Of a stretch of DNA of 64,000 nt, positions 55,079 through 63,966 are shown one piece after another (within the stretch, counting starts at the first letter, position 1; each line of letters begins with the position of its first letter). The notes beneath the pieces are model-generated. The model worked only from the letters and a program-made list of their open reading frames with translations, was not told the DNA's origin and ran no database searches. The position numbers were made by a program, and so were the translations under genes. Origin of the DNA: Acinetobacter marinus (GTDB lineage Bacteria; Pseudomonadota; Gammaproteobacteria; Pseudomonadales; Moraxellaceae); NCBI RefSeq assembly GCF_900096915.1, contig NZ_FMYK01000001.1, forward strand, positions 496,001 through 560,000, in the 5' to 3' direction.

Positions 55079-56977
55079 ATGAACATGAAAAATAATACTT
55101 CAGCCATCAGTAAAATCACCATGCCGACGTACCCAAGGCACCCCGCTCTGCTACTCTTTTTTTCATTGGGAATCATCACATCTTGGCTCGCTATCAGTTA
55201 TTTTTTATACGATCTTAGCCTCTATTATCTCTATCAAATCATTCCTCGCTTTGCACAACTGCTGAATATTATTGTGCTATTCGTGGTTTTATTGGCGATT
55301 CTGTTTTTTTTCAATCAAATATATTGTTATTTTTTTCGCAGAACTCTGAATTTTACCCTTTATGCAACGGGTATTTCGATTTCATCTGCCAGCTCAGATG
55401 ATTCTTTTACATGGCAAGCGCTGGCTGCCTTACAATTAAAACAGCATCAGGGTCAAGCCATTTGCTTTCAGCTCATGACCATAGCACCATCTGCCACATC
55501 CCTTGAGATGCCAAAGAACCCTGTGGCAAAAAACCTAAACTATTATTTTCAATCTTGGTTAGCACCATCTTTTCGTCGTACCCCACTGGCACTTGGCGAG
55601 AACTCAAATTGGATGACATTTTGGAAAGCGATAGAAAAGCACACCCGATCGATGATGCAAAAAAATGTGCAGTACCAAGGCGCTACAGGTCAAGATAACT
55701 CGTTTAAAAATAGCGAATTTAAAGACAATGCGCTTAAAAACAATGCACACTACGACAAAGCACACCCAGAGAATACGCAACAGAATCAGATAAAAATCAC
55801 ACAACTAATTGCCAATCCAACGCTTTTGGGTGCAACACAACGTCGTGCCAAGCGCTATACGATCGGACTGATGATTGGCTTCATTGCACTAAGTGTGTTG
55901 ATATTCATTGTAGTTTTATGGCGTGAACTTGCTCATCCAAGCGCAACTGTGCAAGGTCAGGAGCAGGCTTATTCAGGTACAAATTTCAAAGCCGTAGATA
56001 ATCAAGTATATATCCTCAAACAAGGCGAAGGTAAGTTGCCATTACCCCACGTCAAAGCAGAACAATTTACAGGTTTGGTGCTAGATGATATACCCCAGCG
56101 TGCACCCGAGCTATATAGCAATGTCGGCAAGACAGAAAAACTTGTCTATTGGCAAGATCATATCCTACAACAGCTCAATCCAGCAGAAACAACCTACCTC
56201 GGCAATGACTATAGCAAAGACTTAAAGCACGTTTATTTTCAAAATCATTTACTTGATCAGGCAGATGCCAAAAGTTTTCAATCAATTTTGCATCCTGTTT
56301 TTAATGTGCTGGGATTTTATTATGCCAAAGACAAACAGCATGTTTATTATAAGACTTTCAAATTAAATGACTTATCGCCACAGTCTGTCAGCACTTTTCA
56401 TCATAGCGATCAATACATTTACGATCAAAAGCACGTTTATTATCAAAATAAAAAGTTGGAGCAGTTAAACCCAAGCAAAACACAAATCTTTGTTGGAGAA
56501 AATCGCTTAAGTCAGGATGTGAATCTCGCCACAGACGGTGATCATTTTTATTTCAATGCCAATGCACTGCCAGACGTTGCCGATTATCAGTTTTTTGGGA
56601 AGAAATCAATTCGGCAAAAAGATTTACAAATTCTTGGCATACAGCACAACGAACCCTATCCTGGACAATATGCTTTTCTTTTTTGTGATCACGATACGAT
56701 TTATCTTTATGATGAATTTTATCAACGCCTCAAGGTGTTATATCAATTTAAACAGACAGCGCCTTTGCACGTTTTATCCGACCGACATTTTCAATATGGT
56801 GCGGATACATTCCACATTAGCGAGACTCTAGTTCGAAGCAAAAGCCGAACTCGAGGAACCACGACGCATGGTTTTAAAATCCAATTGCGCCGTGATGCTG
56901 ATGATCAAGTGATTGCCACCTATTTTGCACGTCAAGTACATCAATTTAGTCCGAAAAAGCTGATAAACACCGATTAA
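55079..56977 (+). CDS. DKNYY-repeat membrane protein
   Basis: 632 residues. Two N-terminal helices (LLLFFSLGIITSWLAISYFL; LLNIIVLFVVLLAILFFF) and a third near 265-285 (IGLMIGFIALSVLIFIVVLW) anchor it. Between them is a cytoplasmic region with an Asn/Lys/Asp-rich degenerate repeat (SFKNSEFKDNALKNNAHYDK). The C-terminal half carries DKNYY-type units: YSKDLKHVYFQNHLLD, YAKDKQHVYYKTFKLND, YDQKHVYYQNKKLEQ and DGDHFYFNANAL. Such units are found in surface proteins of unknown function. ATG at 55079 or 55085; no clear ribosome binding site. Confidence 0.8.
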   Translation: MNMKNNTSAISKITMPTYPRHPALLLFFSLGIITSWLAISYFLYDLSLYYLYQIIPRFAQLLNIIVLFVVLLAILFFFNQIYCYFFRRTLNFTLYATGISISSASSDDSFTWQALAALQLKQHQGQAICFQLMTIAPSATSLEMPKNPVAKNLNYYFQSWLAPSFRRTPLALGENSNWMTFWKAIEKHTRSMMQKNVQYQGATGQDNSFKNSEFKDNALKNNAHYDKAHPENTQQNQIKITQLIANPTLLGATQRRAKRYTIGLMIGFIALSVLIFIVVLWRELAHPSATVQGQEQAYSGTNFKAVDNQVYILKQGEGKLPLPHVKAEQFTGLVLDDIPQRAPELYSNVGKTEKLVYWQDHILQQLNPAETTYLGNDYSKDLKHVYFQNHLLDQADAKSFQSILHPVFNVLGFYYAKDKQHVYYKTFKLNDLSPQSVSTFHHSDQYIYDQKHVYYQNKKLEQLNPSKTQIFVGENRLSQDVNLATDGDHFYFNANALPDVADYQFFGKKSIRQKDLQILGIQHNEPYPGQYAFLFCDHDTIYLYDEFYQRLKVLYQFKQTAPLHVLSDRHFQYGADTFHISETLVRSKSRTRGTTTHGFKIQLRRDADDQVIATYFARQVHQFSPKKLINTD

Positions 56978-57051
56978 AACAAAATCAAGAGTAAATCGAG
57001 ATGTAAATTAAATTTGGTGCTAAAGATGAATCAGCTTATCCAAAATGCTAC

Positions 57052-57735
57052 TTAACGCCCCCAATCCACATCTTCGGCATAGGGTTCGACCAGTTTGATG
57101 CGTCGGATATTTTCCTTTTCGACCTTACTCAGCTTATTATCGACATTGGTATAGCACGGCATGTAGGCTTCGTATCCTGCAAAAGTTCTTGCCCACTCTT
57201 TACTTTGAAAGGCATAACCATGTCGAGCATAGATTTCATTACGCATATGTTGCAATTGTCCTAATGGCACTTGCAAATATTCATCGGTTAATGGTTTCTT
57301 TGAAGCAATCGGGAAATAACCAATCTCATCACTATAACCACATTGTTGTGCGTTTAAGCGAAAAAAACGTGGTTTGACCTTGGCTTGACTGGAAATCCAC
57401 TGTCCATCCATGTCAGATCCATTATTTTTATAATCCAGCACAAATTTACCGACACTTGCGCCTTGTCCTTGCTCTGTCAAAGTCAGCCGATAATTCGACT
57501 GTTGCGGAACGATTTTTCCTTTAAAATTGGTGCGTTTGCCACTCAGCAAACTATAGCCCGTGACTGTTTCGCCCTTTTGCTTAAAAAATAATGAAATCTT
57601 TTGATCGCTATATCGCCCCGTCCAAGAATCTGCAATTTGTGGGACTTTCGCCATTACCGTGGTGCTGGCGGACAGCACGAAAAGTGACAATACGCTTAAA
57701 ATCCGCTGCTTATTTGTAGAGTATGTTTTATTCAT
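57052..57735 (-). CDS. Exported YARHG-domain protein
   Basis: 227 residues. A Sec signal ends at STTVMA; a lipocalin-like beta region follows (WTGRYSDQKISLFFKQKGE), then a C-terminal YARHG domain (HMRNEIYARHGYAFQSKEW) with YMPCYTNVDNKLSKVEKENI. YARHG domains are extracellular and often act in envelope proteins; function unknown. ATG at 57735 has AAGGAA six bases upstream. It is divergent from the DUF2306 gene and convergent with the DKNYY gene. Confidence 0.85.
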   Translation of the reverse strand: MNKTYSTNKQRILSVLSLFVLSASTTVMAKVPQIADSWTGRYSDQKISLFFKQKGETVTGYSLLSGKRTNFKGKIVPQQSNYRLTLTEQGQGASVGKFVLDYKNNGSDMDGQWISSQAKVKPRFFRLNAQQCGYSDEIGYFPIASKKPLTDEYLQVPLGQLQHMRNEIYARHGYAFQSKEWARTFAGYEAYMPCYTNVDNKLSKVEKENIRRIKLVEPYAEDVDWGR

Positions 57736-57833
57736 GGTGATTTCCTTTTTACTTGCATTTTGATCAATCTTCTCTTTAGTATATTTATACAGCAATTTTA
57801 CATGCACTTCATCATTCTCGCAGTGTGTCTTTT

Positions 57834-58517
57834 ATGTTGAAATCCTTTAAGCTGTTCAGCAAAACCATGATCAGCTTGGTTTTTATCTACTTTTTCATCT
57901 TAATGGTGCAAATTTGTATCAACTATTTTCCGTGGACGAATGAAACCAATTTCTTAGTCCTGAAACAAGATGTGGTGCACAGCCAGCCTTGGCGTTTTGC
58001 TTTTCAGGTGCATGTGCTATTTAGCAGTCTGGTGCTGTTGGCAGGATTTACTCAATTTTCTAAAACCATTCGCCGCAAAGCGCCTCGGCTTCATCGTCGT
58101 TGTGGCTGGCTTTACATCGTGGTCACACTGGGTTTGGCATTGCCAAGTGGTTTTATTTTGGCACTTGATGCGAACGGCGGATTCAGCACACAACTTTGTT
58201 TTGTGCTATTGAGTGGACTGTGGGGAATGTCTACACTGTGTGCGCTGTATTTTGCCATACAAAAACAATGGCTTAAGCATCGAAATTGGATGATTCGCAG
58301 TTTTGCCCTTGCCTTATCTGCACTGAGTCTGCGCACGTGGAAATTGGCACTGTATCAACTACAACCCTTTTGGGATTGGCTCACGCCGATTCATATCTAT
58401 CAACTGGAGTCGTGGTTGGGCTGGACGGTGAATTTAATTATCGCCGAACTAATTATTTATCGGCTTTCTCAGCAAGCGCGTGCAATACCACCTAAGAATT
58501 CTGAGTCACCGCACTAA
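57834..58517 (+). CDS. DUF2306 family integral membrane protein
   Basis: 227 residues and about six membrane helices. HVLFSSLVLLAGFTQFSKTI, LHRRCGWLYIVVTLGLALPS and KHRNWMIRSFALALSALSLR match the DUF2306 pattern, including conserved His and Arg residues (family knowledge). Function is unknown. Start ATG 57834; a GTG at 57825 is possible. Its last 26 bases overlap the end of the convergent zincin-like gene. Confidence 0.82.
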   Translation: MLKSFKLFSKTMISLVFIYFFILMVQICINYFPWTNETNFLVLKQDVVHSQPWRFAFQVHVLFSSLVLLAGFTQFSKTIRRKAPRLHRRCGWLYIVVTLGLALPSGFILALDANGGFSTQLCFVLLSGLWGMSTLCALYFAIQKQWLKHRNWMIRSFALALSALSLRTWKLALYQLQPFWDWLTPIHIYQLESWLGWTVNLIIAELIIYRLSQQARAIPPKNSESPH

Positions 58518-58974
58518 AAAATGGAATACATTGCCTTAAATCCTCACACTGCTCACCACGATGTGATTTCAGAAAATAATCTTGTACCATCTGCGCCTGT
58601 TGCTCTATACCATAATTCAAAAATGATTTGCCAAGCTGCAACACATAGCGATAGCGCCGATCGAATAAGGCTTTTTTCACCACCGAAATGCCCTGCTGAA
58701 CTTGCCAAACATGGGTCAGCTCATGGATCAGCCATGATTGAATCGCTAGACTTTCCTTGGAAAAATCTGCACGCCAATCTTTTGGACTAAAATAGATATG
58801 CCCATTCGGACTGATGGCATAGTGGGAAAGCACCAGACGATGCGACACGATTTCAACTTTGGCATAGTCGAGGTGTTCAGCAAAAATACTGCGAGCCAAA
58901 GCAATCTCGCCCACTGTTAGCGCACGACGCTTGAGAATCAACCATGGTTTTGCTGAAAATTGCGGGATTTTCAC
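58492..58974 (-). CDS. Zincin-like protein with HELTHVWQ motif
   Basis: 160 residues. WLIHELTHVWQ at about 81-91 is an HExxH zinc motif, preceded by the conserved RALTVGEIALARSIF. Homologues are often named Vgr-related or Rhs-like proteins in databases, but nothing links this copy to type VI secretion, and no vgrG or hcp gene is here. No signal peptide. The start is a GTG at 58974 with a weak GGA upstream; its upstream region is cut by the MITE, whose end lies 36 bases away. Confidence 0.78.
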   Translation of the reverse strand: MKIPQFSAKPWLILKRRALTVGEIALARSIFAEHLDYAKVEIVSHRLVLSHYAISPNGHIYFSPKDWRADFSKESLAIQSWLIHELTHVWQVQQGISVVKKALFDRRYRYVLQLGKSFLNYGIEQQAQMVQDYFLKSHRGEQCEDLRQCIPFFSAVTQNS

Positions 58975-59009
58975 GTATTCACATCCATATTCAATCGGCT
59001 TTTTACTTA

Positions 59010-59275
59010 GGGTCTGTTGACATTTCAGCCATGCATTGCGTTATAAGCTAAAACAACAGAAACGAGGAATGAAATGAAGGGAATGGTCACTCCCTTGCCA
59101 AATTTCATAACGAAGTTTATGGCAGTTTTAGCAATAACCTTTCAGGACAAGGATGTTTTTTGACGCTACGTCGTTAGGAACGAGTCATTTAGAATGACTA
59201 AATTTCCTCATTCCTGCCTAGTATCGCTTAAAAAACATCCGTAGTCGCAAGCATCTGTGAAATGTCAACAGACCC
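59010..59275. mobile_element. MITE-like element, 266 bp, with TA target duplication
   Basis: Perfect 18-bp terminal inverted repeats GGGTCTGTTGACATTTCA (59010-59027 and reverse 59258-59275) continue as an imperfect match to about 31 bases. TA lies directly outside each end (59008-59009, 59276-59277), as expected for a target duplication. The inside has no transposase gene but two large hairpins: 59040-59138 (GTTATA-AGCTAAAAC with GTTTTAGCAATAAC, containing AAGGGA/TCCCTT) and 59151-59240 (GGATGTTTTTT with AAAAAACATCC, containing AGTCATT-TAG-AATGACT). TA duplication and end shape fit non-autonomous derivatives of IS5- or IS630-group elements; the parent is not in this window. Confidence 0.88.
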
Positions 59276-59663
59276 TAATCGTTTATTCAATATTTAAACC
59301 AAAAGAAAAGCAATATCATTGTTTAAATTCTTTCATTTCTGTACAAAACCGACCTTACAAATCCGTCGCATACTTTAGTGCTCATTGCAATATTTAGACC
59401 GTGAGCAGGGGTATTTCGTATTATTTTTGGTTTTAAACAAAAAACCACCTAAAATACTAGGATTTAAATTGGCTTTTCCCCTACAATAGCATGGATTTAA
59501 ATCATCATACTGTACTTGATGTGCCATCGATATTTTTGCGTTTTTGCAAAGCGATCGCCATCATTTGGGCTTATTTACAATGATCGTCCTGCAATAACAC
59601 AACAACAGAAGATTTATTGCAAGCGATTCATGATGTCCTGAAATAATTAGGAAACTTCTTAGA
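59276..59663. other. nadE upstream region
   Basis: About 390 A+T-rich bases without a gene. TGCAATAA and TTATTGCA (59590-59597 and 59614-59621) form an eight-base dyad with a 16-base gap about 43 bases before nadE. GGATTTAAAT occurs twice near 59460 and 59493. The promoter is not assigned. Confidence 0.45.
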
Positions 59664-61289
59664 ATGCGTAATTTTAAAATTGCTCTCGCTCAGTTCTCTC
59701 CACTGATCGGGAATATCCAAAAAAATGCTGAAAATATGTTGCAACAGGCTGAGCAAGCTGCCAAGCAAGGTGCACAGATTATCGTTTTTCCAGAATTATC
59801 GTTGATCGGCTACCCACCCGAAGATTTATTGCTGCGTCCGAGCCTTGCTGCACGTATAGAGAAAGGCTTAAAGCATCTGAGCCAAGCCAAAAACATCATC
59901 ATTGTTGCAGGTTATGTGCATGTCGATGAAGATGGCAAACGCTACAACTCGGCGGCGCTGATTCACCATGGTCAGATCATCGGTCGCTATCATAAGCAAA
60001 ACCTACCAAACTATAGTGTCTTTGATGAACAGCGTTATTTTGAAGCAGGTCATCAACATCTGATTTTTGAGCATCAAGGGCATAAGTTTGGCGTCTTGAT
60101 TTGTGAAGATATTTGGGTTGAGAAAAATACCAAACAATTAAAATCACTTGGCGCAGAAACCATTTTGGTACTCAATGCTTCGCCGTATGAAGTGAGTAAG
60201 CCACAACAACGCCAGCAATTGGTCAGTAAACTCGCTGCCGAAAATGATGTGCGTATCGTCTATGTCAACCAAGTCGGCGGACAAGATGATTTGATTTTTG
60301 ATGGCGCATCGACCGTGATCAATCAAAATGGTGATGTCGCTGCACGTGCCAAACTAACCGAATCTGAACTGCTTTTGGTCGATTTTGATGCTGAAACCAA
60401 ACAATATGTTCAACAAAATGTTGCGCCTGCGCTCGATAGCATTCCTGAGATTTATCAGCTGTTGGTAATGGCTGTACGTGATTATGTCAATAATTCGGGT
60501 TTTCCTGGCATCGTGCTTGGTCTCTCAGGCGGGATTGACTCTGCACTCACGCTGGCGATTGCTGTAGATGCTTTGGGCGCTGACCGTGTGCAAGCCTTAA
60601 TGATGCCGTACACCTATACCGCACAGATCAGTGTGGAAGATGCTACCGAGCAAGCCAAACGTCTTGGCATCACCTTTGGTATCGCCGAGATTAATCCAAT
60701 CGTGAATGGCTTTATGCAAACACTGTATCCGTTCTTTGGCGATAGTCCGATGGATACCACTGAGGAAAACTTACAAGCTCGCTCTCGTGGCACGCTACTG
60801 ATGGCACTTTCTAATAAGTTTGGCAACTTAGTCTTGGCAACTGGCAATAAGTCAGAAATGGCAGTCGGTTATTGTACCCTTTACGGTGACATGGTTGGTG
60901 GTTTCGCACCACTCAAAGATGTCTATAAAACCATCGTGTTTGAACTGGCAAAATATCGTAACTCGATAGCGAAAACGCCTGTGATTCCAGAACGTGTCAT
61001 TACTCGCCCGCCATCGGCAGAACTGCGTCCTGACCAAAAAGATCAAGACTCACTCCCTGCTTATGAGATTTTAGATTCAATCTTGTATATGTACATTGAG
61101 GAAGATTTAAGCCAAGATAGCATCGTGGCAAAAGGCTTTGACGCAGAAGTAGTCAACAAAGTCATCGCACTGGTCGACCGCAATGAATATAAGCGTCGTC
61201 AAGGTGCAATTGGGCCACGTATCAGCTCCCGTGCATTCGGTCGGGAGCGTCGCTACCCGATCGTCAATGGATGGAAAGCAGGTGTCTAA
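59664..61289 (+). CDS. nadE: Glutamine-dependent NAD+ synthase
   Basis: 541 residues; final step of NAD synthesis, amidating nicotinate adenine dinucleotide with ammonia from glutamine. The N-terminal nitrilase-type glutaminase has the catalytic Glu44 (VFPELSLIGYPPED), Lys111 (GRYHKQNLPN) and Cys147 (LICEDIW). The C-terminal synthetase has the ATP-binding SGGIDS at about 288-293 and LATGNKSEMAVGY. The ATG at 59664 follows AGGAAA. Its last eight bases overlap the start of the next gene. Confidence 0.97.
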   Translation: MRNFKIALAQFSPLIGNIQKNAENMLQQAEQAAKQGAQIIVFPELSLIGYPPEDLLLRPSLAARIEKGLKHLSQAKNIIIVAGYVHVDEDGKRYNSAALIHHGQIIGRYHKQNLPNYSVFDEQRYFEAGHQHLIFEHQGHKFGVLICEDIWVEKNTKQLKSLGAETILVLNASPYEVSKPQQRQQLVSKLAAENDVRIVYVNQVGGQDDLIFDGASTVINQNGDVAARAKLTESELLLVDFDAETKQYVQQNVAPALDSIPEIYQLLVMAVRDYVNNSGFPGIVLGLSGGIDSALTLAIAVDALGADRVQALMMPYTYTAQISVEDATEQAKRLGITFGIAEINPIVNGFMQTLYPFFGDSPMDTTEENLQARSRGTLLMALSNKFGNLVLATGNKSEMAVGYCTLYGDMVGGFAPLKDVYKTIVFELAKYRNSIAKTPVIPERVITRPPSAELRPDQKDQDSLPAYEILDSILYMYIEEDLSQDSIVAKGFDAEVVNKVIALVDRNEYKRRQGAIGPRISSRAFGRERRYPIVNGWKAGV

Positions 61290-62352
61290 TACACAGAATC
61301 AGACAGAAAATCAGACAAAAAAATCATCAACATCTGCCGAGCCCAGTGCTCAGCAGGTGTTGCAACAACTCCACAGCCTGCAAAAACAATATTTTAAAGA
61401 TCAATTGCTCGGTGAACATGCCCACACCTTACAACAACAACGTATTCGATATTTTTTTCAAACTTGCGAAACTATCCAACTCAAGCAAGTCATTGATGTT
61501 CAGCAACTGATTGGCGTAGTCCACAGCCAAGTTTATAAAATCAACCTCAAACCTGCGTTACTCAGTGTCATCGGCGAAATTGCACAAAATATTCACCGTC
61601 AACTCAGCCAGAGCAACGCCCCTTTATCAGACTTTATCAGCGATCAACAAGTGGAACATTGGTTGCGAAAAATCTTGGAGCTAGATGATATTTTTGATTA
61701 TCTCAAAATCAAGATTGCGCAAACCCCGCAAATACGCAGCCTCTGCGCTTACTGGATCAATCAAAATATTGCACATTTTCGACCAAAGCATTTAGACCAA
61801 GTCTCAGAAAAAACCTTTGATCGACTGCCTACATCAGTCCAACGCTTTGTTTACAAGCAAGCGCAAAAGCTAGAAGAACACGTTGAAATCAAAACGGCGC
61901 AGCTTTTCCAGCAACAGCTCTTGTTTTTGCTCAACCTTGAAAAGGCAGAATATCTCTCACTGGGCATGAGCCTATGGCACAGTTTAAAGCACAGCACGGT
62001 CGCCGAGTTTAGCCAAATGAGTACACCGCTCGATACTGAAGAAGTGTTTATTCTCAGTTATGAGTTTTGGAAAGATTTTCGCCACAATCAGACCTTTCAG
62101 CACATTATTGAACAAGGTATCCGTGACTTCTACGCAACTTTTGCCGATGAGAATATTTATACCCTGTTTCTGGCAACGGGTTTAAACATCGAAGATATAC
62201 AGCTGGAAGCAGAACGTTTTGCGCCAAGCATCTTAAAGCGCTTAGATGAATTGGGTCTCTTAGATACAATCATCGATCACATGATTCAGCCATTTTTTCA
62301 ATCTGAACATACGATTGATCAACTCAATCAGGTTTTAAAGCAAAGATTTTAA
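61282..62352 (+). CDS. Conserved-looking helical protein of unknown function, coupled to nadE
   Basis: 356 residues, unrecognised. A polar Gln/Thr/Ser-rich start (NTQNQTENQTKKSS) is followed by an almost wholly alpha-helical, soluble chain rich in Gln, Leu and charged residues (LQQLHSLQKQYFKDQLLGEH; LFQQQLLFLLNLEKAEYLSL). There is no signal peptide, membrane helix or catalytic motif that I recognise. GTG at 61282 has GGA six bases upstream and overlaps the nadE stop (GTGTCTAA); an in-frame ATG at 61267 lacks a ribosome binding site. The overlap implies translational coupling with nadE. Confidence 0.75.
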   Translation: MSNTQNQTENQTKKSSTSAEPSAQQVLQQLHSLQKQYFKDQLLGEHAHTLQQQRIRYFFQTCETIQLKQVIDVQQLIGVVHSQVYKINLKPALLSVIGEIAQNIHRQLSQSNAPLSDFISDQQVEHWLRKILELDDIFDYLKIKIAQTPQIRSLCAYWINQNIAHFRPKHLDQVSEKTFDRLPTSVQRFVYKQAQKLEEHVEIKTAQLFQQQLLFLLNLEKAEYLSLGMSLWHSLKHSTVAEFSQMSTPLDTEEVFILSYEFWKDFRHNQTFQHIIEQGIRDFYATFADENIYTLFLATGLNIEDIQLEAERFAPSILKRLDELGLLDTIIDHMIQPFFQSEHTIDQLNQVLKQRF

Positions 62353-62430
62353 AGCAAAAATCTTAAACCAGATGGCTGAGCCTAAACGCATCGGCAAAAT
62401 CACTTCACACGTTCTGATAAAATTTTAGGC

Positions 62431-62461
62431 AAAAAAAAGATCATACATGGGAGTATGATCT
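62431..62461 (-). terminator. Terminator of the tRNA-Met gene
   Basis: AGATCATAC-N6-GTATGATCT; on the minus strand it is followed by a run of eight T. It starts eight bases after the tRNA 3' end. Confidence 0.92.
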
Positions 62462-62468
62462 ATAAAAA

Positions 62469-62545
62469 TGGTGGCTATGACGAGACTTGAACTTGTGACC
62501 CCCGCATTATGAGTGCGGTGCTCTAACCAACTGAGCTACATAGCC
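62469..62545 (-). tRNA. tRNA-Met (CAT), elongator type
   Basis: 77 bases including the encoded CCA. Acceptor stem GGCTATG/CATAGCC, D-arm GCTC/GAGC, anticodon stem CCGCA/TGCGG with loop CTCATAA (anticodon CAT), variable loop and T-arm with TTCAAGT. It matches the elongator tRNA-Met pattern of E. coli, including an A-C mismatch in the T stem, rather than the initiator, which has a C-A mismatch at the acceptor end. tRNA-Ile2 (CAT) is less likely. Confidence 0.95.
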
Positions 62546-62553
62546 GTAAACTG

Positions 62554-62589
62554 TGGGCGCATTATTATCTTTTCAACGCCATTCGTCAA
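62554..62589 (-). promoter_or_regulatory. Promoter of tRNA-Met
   Basis: On the minus strand: TTGACG (-35, 62584-62589), 17-base spacer, AATAAT (-10, 62561-62566), then a G+C-rich discriminator GCGCCC before the tRNA. Such discriminators are typical of stringently controlled stable-RNA promoters. Confidence 0.75.
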
Positions 62590-62744
62590 GGCTATGTTGC
62601 ATCAAATGCTTAAACTCCATCCAGTTTTTGACAATTTGTTGAAATAACAGACTATACATAGCGATGAGAATGAATTCTCACCTGAACGCACTGAATTATG
62701 GCATACTCGACATAAGCAAATCGACAAACAGGGATAAACCATCA

Positions 62745-63176
62745 ATGATTAAATACAGTTCAATTTTCGCCATCATCAGCCCTGTTGTCGTCCTATTAGG
62801 CTGTCAAACCACAGCGCAACAATTCAACGGCAAATCTGGCTACGAAGTCGTTTCACAAACTGCACAGACCACAACGCTCAAATATACGCTCTCAGCAAAT
62901 CCTGATAAAGCGAAGATTCAAGCAAAGTTGCAAAGTGCCTGCCAAAAAGTGCTTGGTGCAAATAAAACCTATAAGATTGATATTTTAGGCACCAGTGAAG
63001 TCAATACTCAAGCCAGTAATCCACCTGCTCAAGGCGTTAATATCGGTCAAACTCGTGCCACATTTGGACTATCGACAACACCAAGTTTATCGAGCACCGA
63101 TGATTATGCGACTCGCCAAGCATTAGAAGCTCAGCCAAAAACATTGAATGTCATCCTATATACCTGCACCGCTTAA
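62745..63176 (+). CDS. Small predicted lipoprotein
   Basis: 143 residues. A lipoprotein signal ends in VVLLGCQ, with the lipidated Cys at about residue 20. The mature part is a Gln/Thr/Ser-rich, beta-type chain with LSANPDKAKIQAKLQSACQK in the middle. No family recognised. ATG at 62745 has AGGGAT nine bases upstream; the longer frame to 62664 is unsupported. Stands alone. Confidence 0.78.
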   Translation: MIKYSSIFAIISPVVVLLGCQTTAQQFNGKSGYEVVSQTAQTTTLKYTLSANPDKAKIQAKLQSACQKVLGANKTYKIDILGTSEVNTQASNPPAQGVNIGQTRATFGLSTTPSLSSTDDYATRQALEAQPKTLNVILYTCTA

Positions 63177-63282
63177 AACACTTTATACACGTCTTGAGGT
63201 TTGTTCAGATGGAATAGACCTTAAGATGCTCGTTTAACTTCTGGACTAATCACTTCTAGACAAAGCAGCGCTACTGCGAATT

Positions 63283-63954
63283 TCACACTGTCTTGTAAAA
63301 ACTCACATTACGAAACTCTTTGGCTTCATCCAAGTCAGGCCAAGTGGTGGCACTACGCTCATCAATTTTGATATAGTTTGGATGACTAAAGTTTTTCACA
63401 CGGCTATCCGCCACCCACACTTCTGGGGCAAATTTTAGAAATTCATCAAGAAAAAAACGATTACATTGGTCATAAAGTACATCGGCAGCGAGAAGTACAT
63501 CGACTTGCTCAGCGGCACTTTGCTCTAAAGCATAAAGATCCGCCAAATACTCCAATTCAACTTGATTCAGCTTGGCATTTTCACGACACGACTCAAGACT
63601 GACCAAATCAATATCACAACAAATGACGCGCTTTGCGCCTGCCAGCTTGGCAGCGATCGCCACCACACCCGAGCCTGCGCCAAAATCCAAAACCACTTTA
63701 TCTTTGACATGATGTGGCTCTGTTAACAGCCACTGAGCCATCGCCAAACCAGACGCCCAACAGAAAATCCAATACGGCGTTTCATTCCAAATTTTGCGAA
63801 TGACTTCATCATCCAAGCGGTCATTCGAAAATACAGGCGGAATCAACCACAATTGAATCGGTGTATCAGGCAGATATTGTGCGGTTAATTCACAGTTTGG
63901 AATGACTTGATGGAGCGCATCCAACAATTGCTGTGGTGCGCTCAGATTGCTCAT
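63283..63954 (-). CDS. Class I SAM-dependent methyltransferase (PrmA/ETFB-KMT-like)
   Basis: 223 residues. VLDFGAGSGVVAIAAKLAGA is motif I for SAM, VICCDIDLVSLESCRENA is the acidic strand-2 loop, and LLAADVLYDQ is the motif-IV region. The order and IWNETPYWIFCWASGLAMAQWL before motif I are like PrmA and the METTL20/ETFB lysine methyltransferases, so a protein lysine target is likely, but which one is inference. ATG at 63954 has GGTGAG four bases upstream; a TTG at 63966 is open. It follows a gene on the same strand after 12 bases. Confidence 0.85.
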   Translation of the reverse strand: MSNLSAPQQLLDALHQVIPNCELTAQYLPDTPIQLWLIPPVFSNDRLDDEVIRKIWNETPYWIFCWASGLAMAQWLLTEPHHVKDKVVLDFGAGSGVVAIAAKLAGAKRVICCDIDLVSLESCRENAKLNQVELEYLADLYALEQSAAEQVDVLLAADVLYDQCNRFFLDEFLKFAPEVWVADSRVKNFSHPNYIKIDERSATTWPDLDEAKEFRNVSFYKTV

Positions 63955-63966
63955 CGTACTCACCAA

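Noticed and set aside
58492..58974. Zincin-like gene as a type VI secretion effector
   Set aside because: Only a database-style name suggests this; no vgrG, hcp, PAAR or immunity-like partner is present.
62469..62545. Integration site at tRNA-Met
   Set aside because: The 3' side carries its own terminator and a conserved-looking gene, with no duplicated tRNA end or integrase.
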